NCBI RefSeq assembly: GCF_900187975.1
Contig: NZ_FZPC01000004.1
Location: 1 to 64,000 of the forward strand
Origin: Pseudomonas delhiensis
Lineage (GTDB): Bacteria; Pseudomonadota; Gammaproteobacteria; Pseudomonadales; Pseudomonadaceae
DNA: 64,000 nt
Direction of reading: 5' to 3'
Part shown: one piece after another, positions 8,185 to 17,541 of the stretch
How positions within the stretch are numbered: the first letter of the stretch is position 1
Layout: every line of letters starts with the position of its first letter
The notes under the pieces: model-generated
Told to the model about the DNA's origin: nothing
The model's input: only the letters and a program-made list of their open reading frames with translations
Database searches by the model: none
Program-made: the position numbers and the translations under genes

Positions 8185-9084
8185 ATGCCCTTCGCCTATT
8201 TCTGCCTGGCCCTGTCGATGCTGCTGGTCGGCGGCAACATCGCCATCGGCAAGCTGGTGCTGGAAGAACTGCCCGTCTACCTGTTCGCCCTGCTGCGCTT
8301 CCTCATCGCCAGCCTGGTGCTGCTGCCCGGCCTGGCCCTGCCGCGGGTGCGCGCGGGGCTGGACGGCGGCGCCTGCCGCGGGCTGTTCCTGCAGGCCTTC
8401 TTCGGCTGCTTCCTGTTCAGCCTGTGCATGCTGCACGGCGTGCAGCTGACCTCGGCGACCAGCGCCGGCATCATCACCAGCGCCACGCCCAGCGTCATCG
8501 CCCTGCTGGCCTGGCTGTGGCTGCGCGAGCGCCTGGAGCCGCGCGGCCTGCTGGCCATCGCCCTGGCGGTGCTGGGCATCGCCGCGCTGAACCTGCTGGA
8601 GCGCCCGGCGGGCGGCCACAGCGGCGTGGCGGGCAACGCCCTGGTGCTGGGCGCCGTGCTCGCCGAGGCGCTGTTCGCCATCTACTCGCGGCGCCTGTCG
8701 CTGCACCTGCACCCCTGGACCATGGCCCTGGGCGTCAACCTCGCCGGGCTGCTGCTGTTCCTGCCCCTGGCGCTGCCCGAGGCGCGGGCGCTGGACTGGC
8801 GCGCGGTGCCGGCGGCGACCTGGGGCTGGACGCTGTTCTACGCCCTGAGCGCCAGCGTGCTGTCGTTCCTGCTGTGGTACCGCGGCATTTCCCGGGTGCA
8901 GGCCAACGTCGCCGGGCTGTTCACCGGGCTGATGCCGGTGGGCTCGGCGCTGGTGGGCGTGAGCCTGCTGGGCGAGCGTTTCGGCGCCGGCCACGCCCTG
9001 GGCATGGCCCTGGTGCTGGCGGCCCTGCTGCTGGCGACGCGCCCCGCGGCGCTGCCGCCCGTCGCCGCCGAACGTACCGACTGA
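8185..9084 (+). CDS. EamA/DMT-family transporter
   Basis: The 299-residue protein is hydrophobic throughout, with about ten predicted membrane segments arranged as two EamA halves (about residues 1-135 and 145-290). The motifs GGNIAIGKLVLEELPVYLFALLR (start of half one, shown in part) and TSATSAGIITSATPSVIALLAW are typical of drug/metabolite transporters. Such carriers generally export amino acids or small metabolites from the cytoplasm, but the substrate cannot be assigned. It stands alone between the hairpin at 8121 and the rraB-like gene. Confidence 0.82.
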   Translation: MPFAYFCLALSMLLVGGNIAIGKLVLEELPVYLFALLRFLIASLVLLPGLALPRVRAGLDGGACRGLFLQAFFGCFLFSLCMLHGVQLTSATSAGIITSATPSVIALLAWLWLRERLEPRGLLAIALAVLGIAALNLLERPAGGHSGVAGNALVLGAVLAEALFAIYSRRLSLHLHPWTMALGVNLAGLLLFLPLALPEARALDWRAVPAATWGWTLFYALSASVLSFLLWYRGISRVQANVAGLFTGLMPVGSALVGVSLLGERFGAGHALGMALVLAALLLATRPAALPPVAAERTD

Positions 9085-9319
9085 CCGGTAGGGCGGCATT
9101 CGGCCTGCATAGACGCTACTCTGAAACTGTTGGTTGCCGGCAGACGGGCCTTCCTGCCTGCCAGTTCAAGACCTTTGGCGACCAATTGGGGGACGTTGAA
9201 GCATTTTTGGCGTTTCCTGTGGCACAGCGAGTGCCCGCCGCGGGCCTGGCCGCAAGCCGGGCCGGCATTGGCTGGGAAACTAGGTGAAACCCTGAACGTC
9301 TCGAAAGGAGGTGCGTACC

Positions 9320-9661
9320 ATGGAAAAGCCCCTCTCGGAGGATATCAGTGTCAATGTGCTGCGCCGGATGAAGGAAGGGGGCTTCGATTTCGCCCGCATT
9401 CATCCCATCGACTTCTTCGCCATCTTTCCCGATGAACAGAACGCCCGCCAGGCCGCCCGGCAATTTCGCGGCGAATCCCTGAGGGCCCAGGTCGAAGCCC
9501 GTTCCGATGGTGGCTGGAACCTGCAGATCAGCAAGGTGATGTTCGCCACCCACGCGGCGATCGGTGCATTCGAACACGACCTGGAGGAAGTCGTGGCGCC
9601 GCTCGGAGGTGTGCTCGACGGCTGGGGCGTGACCCAGGAAGTGAGCAGCCTGCGTCCCTGA
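9320..9661 (+). CDS. RraB-like ribonuclease E regulator
   Basis: The 113-residue acidic protein has the RraB/DUF695-type organisation: an N-terminal segment (SEDISVNVLRRMKEGGFDF) followed by a ferredoxin-like fold with FFAIFPDEQNARQAARQF and a C-terminal DLEEVVAPLGGVLDGWGV. In E. coli RraB binds RNase E and inhibits mRNA turnover. An in-frame GTG lies at 9311, but the AAAGGAGG ribosome-binding site ends there and is correctly spaced for the ATG at 9320. It is apparently monocistronic with a 235-bp upstream gap. Confidence 0.72.
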   Translation: MEKPLSEDISVNVLRRMKEGGFDFARIHPIDFFAIFPDEQNARQAARQFRGESLRAQVEARSDGGWNLQISKVMFATHAAIGAFEHDLEEVVAPLGGVLDGWGVTQEVSSLRP

Positions 9662-9824
9662 TCCAACCCGTTCGTCTCGCCGCCAGGCCGCGCCGGCCGG
9701 CGGCTTCCCACTCCCATGAAGCCGATGCGCCCGCGCCGCCGGAAGGCGGTGCGGGCCTGCCCGCGGGCGCGCTGGGGGTTATGGTCGGGCGCCTTTTGCG
9801 GCAGACTGCCGCGCGGAGGTAAGC

Positions 9825-10529
9825 ATGACCGATATCCTGATCCTGACCCACGCCGACTTCTGCCCGCCGGGCCACCTGGCCTGCGTGCTCGACCGCGCCG
9901 GCCTGGCCTTCGAGGTGCGCCGCGCCGACCACGGCGAGCTGGACGGCTACGACCTGGAGCGCCCCAGGGCGGTGGCCATCATGGGCGGCCCCATGAGCGT
10001 GAACGACGACCTGCCCTGGCTGCGCACCGAGGTGGCGGCGCTGCGCCGCTTCATCGAGCGCAAGGTGCCGATGATCGGCCACTGCCTGGGCGGCCAGCTG
10101 CTGGCCAAGGCCCTGGGCGCATCCATCCGCCACCAGGGCTACACCGAGATGGGCTGGCAGCCGATGCGCCGCCTGGAGTCCGCAAGCCCCTGGCTTGCGC
10201 ACCTGCCCGGGGAATTCCCGATCTACCAGTGGCACGGCGACACCTTCGACCTGCCCGAGGGCGCCGAGCACCTGCTGTCCAGCCCCTGGTGCGCCAACCA
10301 GGGCTTCTCCTGGGGCGGCTTCGTCCTCGGCCTGCAGGGCCACCCGGAGATGACCGAGGAACTGGTCAGCGGCTGGATCAACGGCTGGCCGCAGTACCTG
10401 GACCCCAGCCAGCCCAGCCAGGAAAGCGCCGAGGTGATGCTCGACGACCTGCCGCGCAAGGTGGCTGACCTGAACCGCGTGGCCGAGGGCTTCTACGCCC
10501 ACTGGCTGAGGCTGGCCGGCCTGGCGTGA
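9825..10529 (+). CDS. Class I glutamine amidotransferase domain protein
   Basis: The 234-residue protein is a stand-alone GATase class I domain. The nucleophile elbow GHCLGGQ lies near residues 84-90, the catalytic His is in GHPEMTEEL near 172, and a strong IMGGPMSVND oxyanion/turn segment is at about 53-62. This places it with GuaA-like amidotransferase subunits that act alone, including gamma-glutamyl hydrolases such as PuuD-like proteins. No synthase partner is adjacent. The start is preceded by GGAGGT six bases upstream. Function beyond glutaminase-type hydrolysis is not deducible. Confidence 0.8.
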   Translation: MTDILILTHADFCPPGHLACVLDRAGLAFEVRRADHGELDGYDLERPRAVAIMGGPMSVNDDLPWLRTEVAALRRFIERKVPMIGHCLGGQLLAKALGASIRHQGYTEMGWQPMRRLESASPWLAHLPGEFPIYQWHGDTFDLPEGAEHLLSSPWCANQGFSWGGFVLGLQGHPEMTEELVSGWINGWPQYLDPSQPSQESAEVMLDDLPRKVADLNRVAEGFYAHWLRLAGLA

Positions 10530-10535
10530 GCGAGC

Positions 10536-10557
10536 GGGGCGCACGGCCGTGCGCCCC
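10536..10557. other. 22-bp perfect palindrome
   Basis: GGGGCGCACGG is followed directly by its exact complement CCGTGCGCCCC, just after the amidotransferase gene and about 75 bp before the HTH-PAS gene. A GGGGTTTG tail follows rather than a T-run, so it is either a weak terminator or an operator. Confidence 0.4.
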
Positions 10558-10631
10558 GGGGTTTGCTGTAATCCGGCGGTTTACAACTGTGTATACTGCG
10601 GCTCCAGGCTTCTTCCAGGACAGGACCGCGC

Positions 10632-11717
10632 ATGACGGAAAACAGCTTCGCCTTCCGCCTCAAGGAATTGCTCGAACTCAACAAGCTGACCCTGCAGGCC
10701 GTGGCCAGCGCGCTGGGCATCTCGCGCACCGCGGTGCACAAGTGGACGCGCGGCGGCGAGATCGACTACGACAACCTGCGCAAGCTGGCCGCCTTCCTCA
10801 AGGTCAACTGGATCTGGCTGCGCTACGGCGAGGAAGCCGTGCGCGACCTGCAGGCGCTGGAGCCCATCGAGCTGCCGATGACCGACGTGCGCCGCCGCTA
10901 CACCGCCGAGATCATGGAGAGCGAGGCGCGCATGAAGCTGGCCCAGGAGAGCGCGCGCATCGTCACCTGGGAATGGAACCTGATCAGCGACGAGGTCACC
11001 TACTCGCCCAACGTCGAGGAGGTCTACGGCTGGCCGGTGAGCCACAACCAGGACTTCTGGCCGCACCTGCCGGCCGAGGACGTGGCCGCCATGCGCGCCA
11101 TGTACGACCAGGCCATCGCCGAGGGCAGCGGCTGCGAATGCGACTTCCGCATCTACCGCCCGGACGGCGAGATGCGCTGGATCGCCTCCCGCGCCCGGGT
11201 GGTCAAGGACAGCGCCGGGCGCTCGGTGAAAATGGTCGGCATCAGCATGGACAACACCGCGCGCATGGCCGCCGAGGAAAAACTGCGCAACAGCGAGGAG
11301 CGCTTCCGCGCCATCTTCGAGCTGACCTGGGGCGCGCTGGCCTACATCGGCCTGGACGGCACCTGGCAGCGCGTCAACGGCAGCCTCTGCGAACTGCTCG
11401 GCTACAGCGCCGAGGAACTCTACGGCATGACCTTCCAGCAGCTCACCCACCCCGACGACCTGGAGCGCAACCTGCAGCTGCTGCGCAGCATGCTGGCCGG
11501 GGAAATCGACCGCTATGTGGTGGAGAAGCGCTGCCGGCGCAAGGACGGCCGCTACGTCTGGGTGCGCGCCCGCACCTCGCTGCAACGCCGCCGCCAGGAT
11601 GGCCTGCCGGAGCACCTGATCAGCGTGTTCGAGGACATAGGCCCGGCCCGCGCCGAACGCGAGCGCCTGCAGGCGCGCATCGCCGAGCTGGAGGCGCAGC
11701 TGGCGGAGCGTGCCTGA
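10632..11717 (+). CDS. XRE-type HTH regulator with two PAS domains
   Basis: The 361-residue protein starts with a Cro/CI-type HTH (about residues 6-65, with ASALGISRTAVHKWTRGG). PAS one covers about 95-215 with a PAC-like segment (CDFRIYRPDGEMRWIASRARVV), and PAS two about 222-340 with FRAIFELTWGALAYIGLDGTWQRVN in two parts and RRKDGRYVWVRARTS. A short charged coiled coil closes the protein (ERERLQARIAELEAQLAERA). There is no kinase, GGDEF, EAL or sigma-54 domain, so PAS sensing probably acts directly on DNA binding. Ligand and targets are unknown. It is flanked by a palindrome and a repeat island and appears monocistronic. Confidence 0.8.
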   Translation: MTENSFAFRLKELLELNKLTLQAVASALGISRTAVHKWTRGGEIDYDNLRKLAAFLKVNWIWLRYGEEAVRDLQALEPIELPMTDVRRRYTAEIMESEARMKLAQESARIVTWEWNLISDEVTYSPNVEEVYGWPVSHNQDFWPHLPAEDVAAMRAMYDQAIAEGSGCECDFRIYRPDGEMRWIASRARVVKDSAGRSVKMVGISMDNTARMAAEEKLRNSEERFRAIFELTWGALAYIGLDGTWQRVNGSLCELLGYSAEELYGMTFQQLTHPDDLERNLQLLRSMLAGEIDRYVVEKRCRRKDGRYVWVRARTSLQRRRQDGLPEHLISVFEDIGPARAERERLQARIAELEAQLAERA

Positions 11718-11734
11718 GGCGGGGCGCAGGCGCG

Positions 11735-12050
11735 GGGCAATGGCGGATAACGCCGTAGGCGTTATGCGCCCTACGAGTGTGCCACCGGATGGTTCCGCGT
11801 CGACCGTAGGGCGAATGACCGTTCGCGGTTATCCGCCGTTGGCCGTGCCGCCGGGGCGTCCGGTAATCGCGGAAAAGTTCCGCTCCTACGACGTGCGGAA
11901 CCGTAGGAGCGGGCCCTGCCCGCGATTTCGCGCGCAGGGCGCGCTCCTACAGGGAATGGCGCGGGTGGGGCGGCGTAGGAGCGGATCTCATCCGCGATCC
12001 GCGCCGGAACGTCCGGCTATCGCGGAAAAGTTCCGCTCCTACGAAAGGCC
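11735..12050. repeat. Intergenic palindromic-repeat island
   Basis: The 348-bp gap between the HTH-PAS gene and the convergent carboxymuconolactone-decarboxylase gene is filled by inverted repeats: GGCGGATAACGCCGTAGGCG at 11743, its partner GTAGGGCGAATGACCGTTCG at 11805, and GTAGGAGCGGGCCCTGCCCG near 11924 with the complementary form ending near 11972. Two further copies of the GTAGGAGCGGATCTCATCCG type follow. I see no gene in it. Confidence 0.8.
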
Positions 12051-12065
12051 CGTGCCCAGGCCCGC

Positions 12066-12629
12066 TCAGGGCTCGGCGAAGGGCAGGGGCGCGTCCGTTT
12101 CGCGGCGTACGGCGAAGGCGTTGAGGGTCATGGCCACCAGCGCGTAGTAGCCGAAGATGCCCACCAGCTCCACCATCCCGGCCTCGCCGAAGGCGTCCAC
12201 GCCCTCGTCGTAGAGCGCCTGCCCGATGCGCTTGCGGGCGTAGAGGCTACTGCCCAGGCGGTAGACCAGGCGTTCGTCGTCGCGGGCGAACGGCGGTTCC
12301 TCGTCGCGCCGCAGGGCTTCGATCACCTCGTCGGCCAGGCCGGCCCGGCGTGCGATGGGTTCGTGGATCTGCCATTCCGCCTGGGATCGCCACCAGGCCG
12401 CGGTGAGCAGGATCGCCAGTTCGCTCAGGCGCAGTTCCAGGCGCGTGCCGTAGCGGCAGAAGGCCCCCAGCTTCTGCGCGCTGTCGGCCAGCTGCGGGCT
12501 GTGCACCCAGGCCAGGAAGGGGCCATCGAGGTTGCCGCGGGGGCCGCTGAGGATGTCGTTCAGCACGCGGCGCTGTTCGTCGTCCATGCGCTCGTCGGTG
12601 AGCGGGGTGAGGCGCGATTCGATCTTCAT
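12066..12629 (-). CDS. Carboxymuconolactone decarboxylase-like (AhpD-fold) protein
   Basis: The 187-residue protein carries a CMD/AhpD-fold core, seen as LELRLSELAILLTAAWWRSQAEWQIHEPIARRAGL in consecutive pieces around residues 65-100, with the conserved Glu and His of the family. It lacks a CxxC pair, so it is not a peroxidase of the AhpD type and is nearer gamma-carboxymuconolactone decarboxylase or related lactone/acid-acting proteins. It begins ten bases after the aminotransferase gene on the same strand and is clearly co-transcribed with it. Its specific reaction is unknown. Confidence 0.75.
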   Translation of the reverse strand: MKIESRLTPLTDERMDDEQRRVLNDILSGPRGNLDGPFLAWVHSPQLADSAQKLGAFCRYGTRLELRLSELAILLTAAWWRSQAEWQIHEPIARRAGLADEVIEALRRDEEPPFARDDERLVYRLGSSLYARKRIGQALYDEGVDAFGEAGMVELVGIFGYYALVAMTLNAFAVRRETDAPLPFAEP

Positions 12630-12639
12630 GGGGCTGTCC

Positions 12640-13968
12640 TCAGAGGCTGCCGATGGCCTGGTCGATGGCGCGCCGCAGCTTGTCCACCAGTTCGTCCAGT
12701 TGTGCCTCCTCGAGGATGAAGGGCGGCGCCAGGAGGATGTGGTCGCCTCTTCGGCCGTCCAGGGTACCGCCCATGGGATAGCACAGCAGGCCCTCCTGCA
12801 TGGCGGCTTTCTTGATCCGCGCGTGCAGCTTCGCCTCGGCGGGGAAGGGCGCCTTGGCGTCGCGCTCGGTCACCAGTTCCAGGCCCTGGAACAGCCCGCG
12901 TCCGCGGATGTCGCCGATATGCGGGTGGGCGCCGAAGGCCTGCTGCAGCCGTTGCTGCAGGCCGAGGCCCAGGCTGCGTACGCGTGGCAGCAGGTCGCGC
13001 GCCTCGATGGTCTTCTGCACCGCCAGGGCCGCGGCGCAGGCGGTGGCGTGGCCGATGTAGGTGTGGCCGTGCTGGAAGAAGCCCGAGCCCTGGGCGATGG
13101 CGTCGTGGATGCGCTGGCTCACCAGGGTGGCGCCGATGGGCTGGTAGCCGGCGCCCAGGCCCTTGGCGATGGTGACCAGGTCGGCGCTTATGCCTTCCTG
13201 TTCGGCGGCGAACAGGCTGCCGGTGCGGCCCATGCCGCACATCACCTCGTCGAGGATCAGCAGCACCCCGTGGCGGTCGCAGATTTCCCGCACGCGCTTG
13301 AAGTAGCCCGGCACCGCGGTCACCGCGCCGAGGGTGGCGCCCACCACCGGCTCGGCGACGAAGGCCATGACGTTGTCCGCCCCCAGGCGGAGGATTTCCG
13401 CTTCCAGTTCCTGCGCCAGGCGTTCGCCGTAGGCCTCGGGCGTCTCCCCGGCGGCCTGGTCGCGGTAGGCATAGCAGGGGCTGACGTGGCTGACGTCGAT
13501 CAGCAGCGGCTGGAACTGCTGGCGCCGCCAGGCGTTGCCGCCGGTGGCCAGGGCGCCGAGGGTGTTGCCGTGGTAGCTCTGGCGGCGAGCGATCAGGTGC
13601 GTGCGCTGCGGCTGGCCGATCTCCACGAAGTACTGGCGGGCCAGCTTCAGCGCCGCTTCCACCGCCTCGGAACCACCGCTGACGAAGTACACCGAGCGCA
13701 TGCCGGCGGGCGCGCGGGCGACCAGGAAGTCGGCCAGTTCCTCCATGGGCTCGGTGGTGAAGAAGGAGCTGTGGGCGTAGGCCAGGGTGCCCACCTGCCG
13801 GCGCACCGCCTCGATCACCGCCGGGTCGCTGTGGCCCAGGCAGGACACCGCCGCGCCACCGCTGGCATCCAGGTAGCGGCGGCCTTCGCTGTCGACCAGG
13901 TAGGCGCCGTCGCCGCGAACGGCCGTGGGGTAGGACTGGGTGAGGCTGCGGTGCAGGACGTGGCTCAT
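12640..13968 (-). CDS. Class III PLP-dependent aminotransferase
   Basis: The 442-residue protein is a full-length class III (omega) transaminase. The PLP-contacting SGGSEAVEAALKLAR lies near residues 95-110, YHGNTLGAL near 135, the Asp of LILDEVMCGMGR near 238 that contacts the pyridine nitrogen, and the Schiff-base Lys of TIAKGLGAGYQPIG near 268. The family moves amino groups from omega-amino acids, diamines or amino alcohols to pyruvate or 2-oxoglutarate. It leads a two-gene operon with the CMD-like gene and diverges from the glnHPQ-C45-rpiR operon, with 367 bp between them. This suggests it processes what that operon imports. Confidence 0.87.
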   Translation of the reverse strand: MSHVLHRSLTQSYPTAVRGDGAYLVDSEGRRYLDASGGAAVSCLGHSDPAVIEAVRRQVGTLAYAHSSFFTTEPMEELADFLVARAPAGMRSVYFVSGGSEAVEAALKLARQYFVEIGQPQRTHLIARRQSYHGNTLGALATGGNAWRRQQFQPLLIDVSHVSPCYAYRDQAAGETPEAYGERLAQELEAEILRLGADNVMAFVAEPVVGATLGAVTAVPGYFKRVREICDRHGVLLILDEVMCGMGRTGSLFAAEQEGISADLVTIAKGLGAGYQPIGATLVSQRIHDAIAQGSGFFQHGHTYIGHATACAAALAVQKTIEARDLLPRVRSLGLGLQQRLQQAFGAHPHIGDIRGRGLFQGLELVTERDAKAPFPAEAKLHARIKKAAMQEGLLCYPMGGTLDGRRGDHILLAPPFILEEAQLDELVDKLRRAIDQAIGSL

Positions 13969-13985
13969 GGTGACCTCCGGGTTGG

Positions 13986-14172
13986 TTGCGCAAATATTAA
14001 TTGCATTTTCTGTGTTGGCAATCTTTTGTTGCGCAACGGTTGCACGATCGAGGAGGCTAGCGAACGACCTGAAGCGGCGAAGTAGAGAAGCTCTTGGTCA
14101 ATTTCCCACTGGATGAAGGCCGCAAGCACCCGGCAAGGTTTGATAAAAATACTTGCAATCGTATTTGTTGCA
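13986..14172. promoter_or_regulatory. AT-rich divergent promoter region with repeated TTGC/GCAA motifs
   Basis: The gap between the aminotransferase gene and glnH is the most AT-rich stretch nearby. It contains TTGCGCAA at 13986-13993, the palindrome GTTGCGCAAC at 14028-14037, and an inverted repeat TGCAA-N9-TTGCA at 14154-14172. Related words in both halves of a divergent promoter region look like operator sites. The RpiR protein encoded at 17538 is the obvious candidate to bind them, which is inference only. Confidence 0.4.
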
Positions 14173-14335
14173 TGTTTATTTTGCGAAAAAGCACCCTGTG
14201 CATGCAGCCCCTTCCGTGGGTTAGCCGCTCAAAACAATAAAGTCCGGGCCCCGGCCCGTTGCGATCGAACTGCCGCTAATGCGCGCCCCGCCGGCCGGCG
14301 TGGCGCAACCACCGACCCGCAAGAGGAAGTCCTGC

Positions 14336-15079
14336 ATGAAAAAGCTGCTTCAAGCCTCGTTCGCCGCGCTGTCCCTGTTCGCCGCCGCCAGCTCCATGGC
14401 CGCCGGCAAGGAACTGCTGATCGCCACCGACACCGCCTTCGTGCCCTTCGAGTTCAAGCAGGGCGACAAGTACGTGGGCTTCGACATCGACCTGTGGGCG
14501 GCCATCGCCAAGGAGATGGGCGTGAGCTACCAGCTCAAGCCGATGGACTTCAACGGCATCATCCCCGCGCTGCAGACGCGCAACGTCGACGCCGCCCTGG
14601 CCGGCATCACCATCAAGGAAGACCGCAAGCAGGTCATCGACTTCTCCGACGGCTACTACGACAGCGGCTTCCTGCTGATGGTCAAGGCCGACAACGACAG
14701 CATCAAGGGCGAGGCCGACATCGCCGGCAAGAGCCTGGCGGTGAAGAGCGGCACCTCGGCCGCGGACTACGCCAAGGCCAACCTCAAGGCCGCCGACCTG
14801 CGCCAGTTCCCCAACATCGACAACGCCTACCTGGAGCTGCGCACCGGCCGCGTCGACGCCGCCATGCACGACACCCCCAACGTCCTCTACTACATCAAGA
14901 CCGCCGGCGACGGCCAGGTGAAGGCGGTGGGCGAGCAGATGATGGCGCAGCAGTACGGCATCGGCTTCCCCAAGGGCAGCGAGCTGCGCGAGCCGGTCAA
15001 TGCCGCGCTGAAGAAGCTGCGCGCGGACGGCACCTACGCGCAGATCTACCGCAAGTGGTTCGGCACCGAGCCCAAGTGA
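14336..15079 (+). CDS. glnH: Glutamine-type ABC transporter periplasmic binding protein
   Basis: The 247-residue protein has a signal peptide (about residues 1-22, ending SSMA) and a family-3 solute-binding fold. It matches enterobacterial GlnH as I remember it over long stretches, including [32 protein letters not shown] and [17 protein letters not shown], and has the same length. It should capture glutamine or a close relative in the periplasm and hand it to GlnP-GlnQ. The ATG follows AAGAGGAAG. It is first of five tightly spaced genes. The unusual downstream partners (C45 hydrolase, RpiR regulator) leave open a ligand other than free glutamine. Confidence 0.85.
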   Translation: MKKLLQASFAALSLFAAASSMAAGKELLIATDTAFVPFEFKQGDKYVGFDIDLWAAIAKEMGVSYQLKPMDFNGIIPALQTRNVDAALAGITIKEDRKQVIDFSDGYYDSGFLLMVKADNDSIKGEADIAGKSLAVKSGTSAADYAKANLKAADLRQFPNIDNAYLELRTGRVDAAMHDTPNVLYYIKTAGDGQVKAVGEQMMAQQYGIGFPKGSELREPVNAALKKLRADGTYAQIYRKWFGTEPK

Positions 15080-15096
15080 GCCGGAGGTAGAGCCCC

Positions 15097-15749
15097 ATGC
15101 ATTTCCAATGGTCCGCCATCTGGGACGCGTTGCCGGTGCTGCTCGAGGGCGCCCGGCTGACCCTGTGGATTTCCATCCTGGGCCTGGCCGGCGGCGCCGT
15201 CATCGGCCTGCTGGCCGGCGTTGCCCGCGCCTACGGCGGCTTCTTCTCCAGCCGCCTGGCGCTGGTGTTCGTCGAGCTGATCCGCGGCACGCCGATCATG
15301 GTCCAGGTGATGTTCATCTACTTCGCCCTGCCGCTGATGATCCCGGTGCGCATCGACCCGTTCAGTGCGGCGGTGGTCACCATCATGATCAACTCCGGCG
15401 CCTACATCGCCGAGATCACCCGCGGCGCGCTGCTCTCGGTGAACCGCGGGTTCCGCGAGGCCGGGCTGGCCCTGGGGCTGTCCGGGCGCGACACCCTGCG
15501 CTACGTGATCGCCCCGCTGGCCTTCCGGCGGATGATCCCGGCGCTGGGCAACCAGTGGATCGTCAGCATCAAGGACACCTCGCTGTTCATCGTCATCGGC
15601 GTCGCCGAGCTGACCCGCCAGGGCCAGGAGGTGATCGCCGGCAACTTCCGGGCGATGGAGATCTGGTCGGCGGTGGCGGTGATCTACCTGGTCATCACCC
15701 TGGTATTGAGTTACGTGCTGCGGCGCATGGAGTCGAGGCTGAAGATCCT

Positions 15750-15753
<4 letters not shown>
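15097..15753 (+). CDS. glnP: Glutamine-type ABC transporter permease
   Basis: The 218-residue inner-membrane protein has about five membrane segments of the HisMQ/GlnP type. The cytoplasmic EAA loop that docks the ATPase is seen as [20 protein letters not shown] near residues 110-130, and [21 protein letters not shown] in two parts is typical of polar amino acid permeases. Length and order match GlnP (219 residues in E. coli). It starts 17 bp after glnH behind GGAGG, and its stop overlaps the glnQ start. Confidence 0.86.
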
Positions 15754-16472
<719 letters not shown>

Positions 16473-16482
16473 AGGTCGCCCC

Positions 16483-17541
16483 ATGAGCCTGAGCCCCCTG
16501 AACCTTTCCGGCAGCGCCTACGAAATCGGCCTGGGCCTCGGCCGCTTCGGCCGCGACGCGGTGCACCAGCGCCTGCGCCCGCTGCCGCTGTGGCGTAGCC
16601 TGGCGGCGCGGGCCGGTTCGGCCGCGGCGCAGCGCATGCAGGCGCAGGTGCAGGCGCAGTTCCCGCGCGTCTGGGACGAGCTGCGCGGCCTGGCCGACGG
16701 CCTGGAGTTGCCGCTGGAGGAAGTCTTCCTGTGGAACTGCCGCGGCGATTTCGTCCAGGACGCCAGCGTCGACGGCTGCACCACGGTGTTCGGCCCCGCC
16801 GAGGGCGGCTGGCTGATCGCCCACAACGAGGACGGCCTGCCTGCGCTCGACGGCTGCTGCGGCCTGCTCCACGCGCAGCCCGGGCAGGGCCTGGGCTTCA
16901 CCAGCTTCGTCTACCCCGGCTCCATCCCCGGCCACACCTTCGCGGTGAACGCGCGCGGGCTGGTCAGCACGGTCAACAACATTCGCCCCAGCGCCATCCC
17001 GGCGGGGCTGCCGCGCCAGGTGCTGGCCCGCGCGGTGCTGGACGCCGAGAGCCTGGCCCAGGCCGTGGCCGTGCTGTCCACGGCGGGGCGCGCCGGGGCC
17101 TTCCACCATGCGCTGGGGCAGGTGGGGGCGAGCCAGCTGTTCAGCGTCGAAGCCTGTTCCGGCGGCGTGGCGGTGCGCGAGATCCTGCGCCCGGCGGGGC
17201 ATTCCAACCACCTGCTGGATGCCGCGCTGGACGCCCGGGGCCAGCGCATCACCGGTAGTTCCGGCAGCCGCCAGCGGCGCGTCGATGCTTTGCTGGCCGG
17301 GGTGCCCGCGCTACTGGACGAGGCCCGCGCCCTGGCCATCCTGCGCGACACGGCGGATGCCGAGCTACCGGTCTACCGCCGCGCCGCGGACGACCCGGAC
17401 GACGAGAACACCCTGGCCACGGCCGTGTTCCGCATCGCTGCGAACTCGGTAGAATGGCGCGTCCACTGCCAGCCCGACACCCGAGAGGTCGAGGCCCGGG
17501 GCAGTGTCCGCCCCGATCCCGCACCTGGACCCGCACGATGA
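16483..17541 (+). CDS. C45-family autoproteolytic acyltransferase/hydrolase (Ntn fold)
   Basis: The 352-residue protein resembles peptidase family C45 (isopenicillin N acyltransferase and acyl-coenzyme A:6-aminopenicillanic acid relatives). The expected new N-terminal nucleophile is Cys99 in SVDGCTTVFG, followed by IAHNEDG at about 112-118, the family's substrate-binding Asn/Asp segment, and GHTFAVNARGLVSTVNNI near 155. Such enzymes self-cleave before the Cys and then cleave or form amide bonds. The ATG at 16483 follows GAAGG; an earlier ATG at 16462 lies inside glnQ. The stop overlaps the rpiR-family start. Joined with an amino acid importer, it probably hydrolyses an imported N-acyl or amide compound in the cytoplasm (inference). 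Confidence 0.78.
   Translation: MSLSPLNLSGSAYEIGLGLGRFGRDAVHQRLRPLPLWRSLAARAGSAAAQRMQAQVQAQFPRVWDELRGLADGLELPLEEVFLWNCRGDFVQDASVDGCTTVFGPAEGGWLIAHNEDGLPALDGCCGLLHAQPGQGLGFTSFVYPGSIPGHTFAVNARGLVSTVNNIRPSAIPAGLPRQVLARAVLDAESLAQAVAVLSTAGRAGAFHHALGQVGASQLFSVEACSGGVAVREILRPAGHSNHLLDAALDARGQRITGSSGSRQRRVDALLAGVPALLDEARALAILRDTADAELPVYRRAADDPDDENTLATAVFRIAANSVEWRVHCQPDTREVEARGSVRPDPAPGPAR

Noticed and set aside
9311-9319. GTG start of the RraB-like gene at 9311.
   Set aside because: The GTG overlaps the AAAGGAGG ribosome-binding site itself, so the ATG at 9320 is the usable start.
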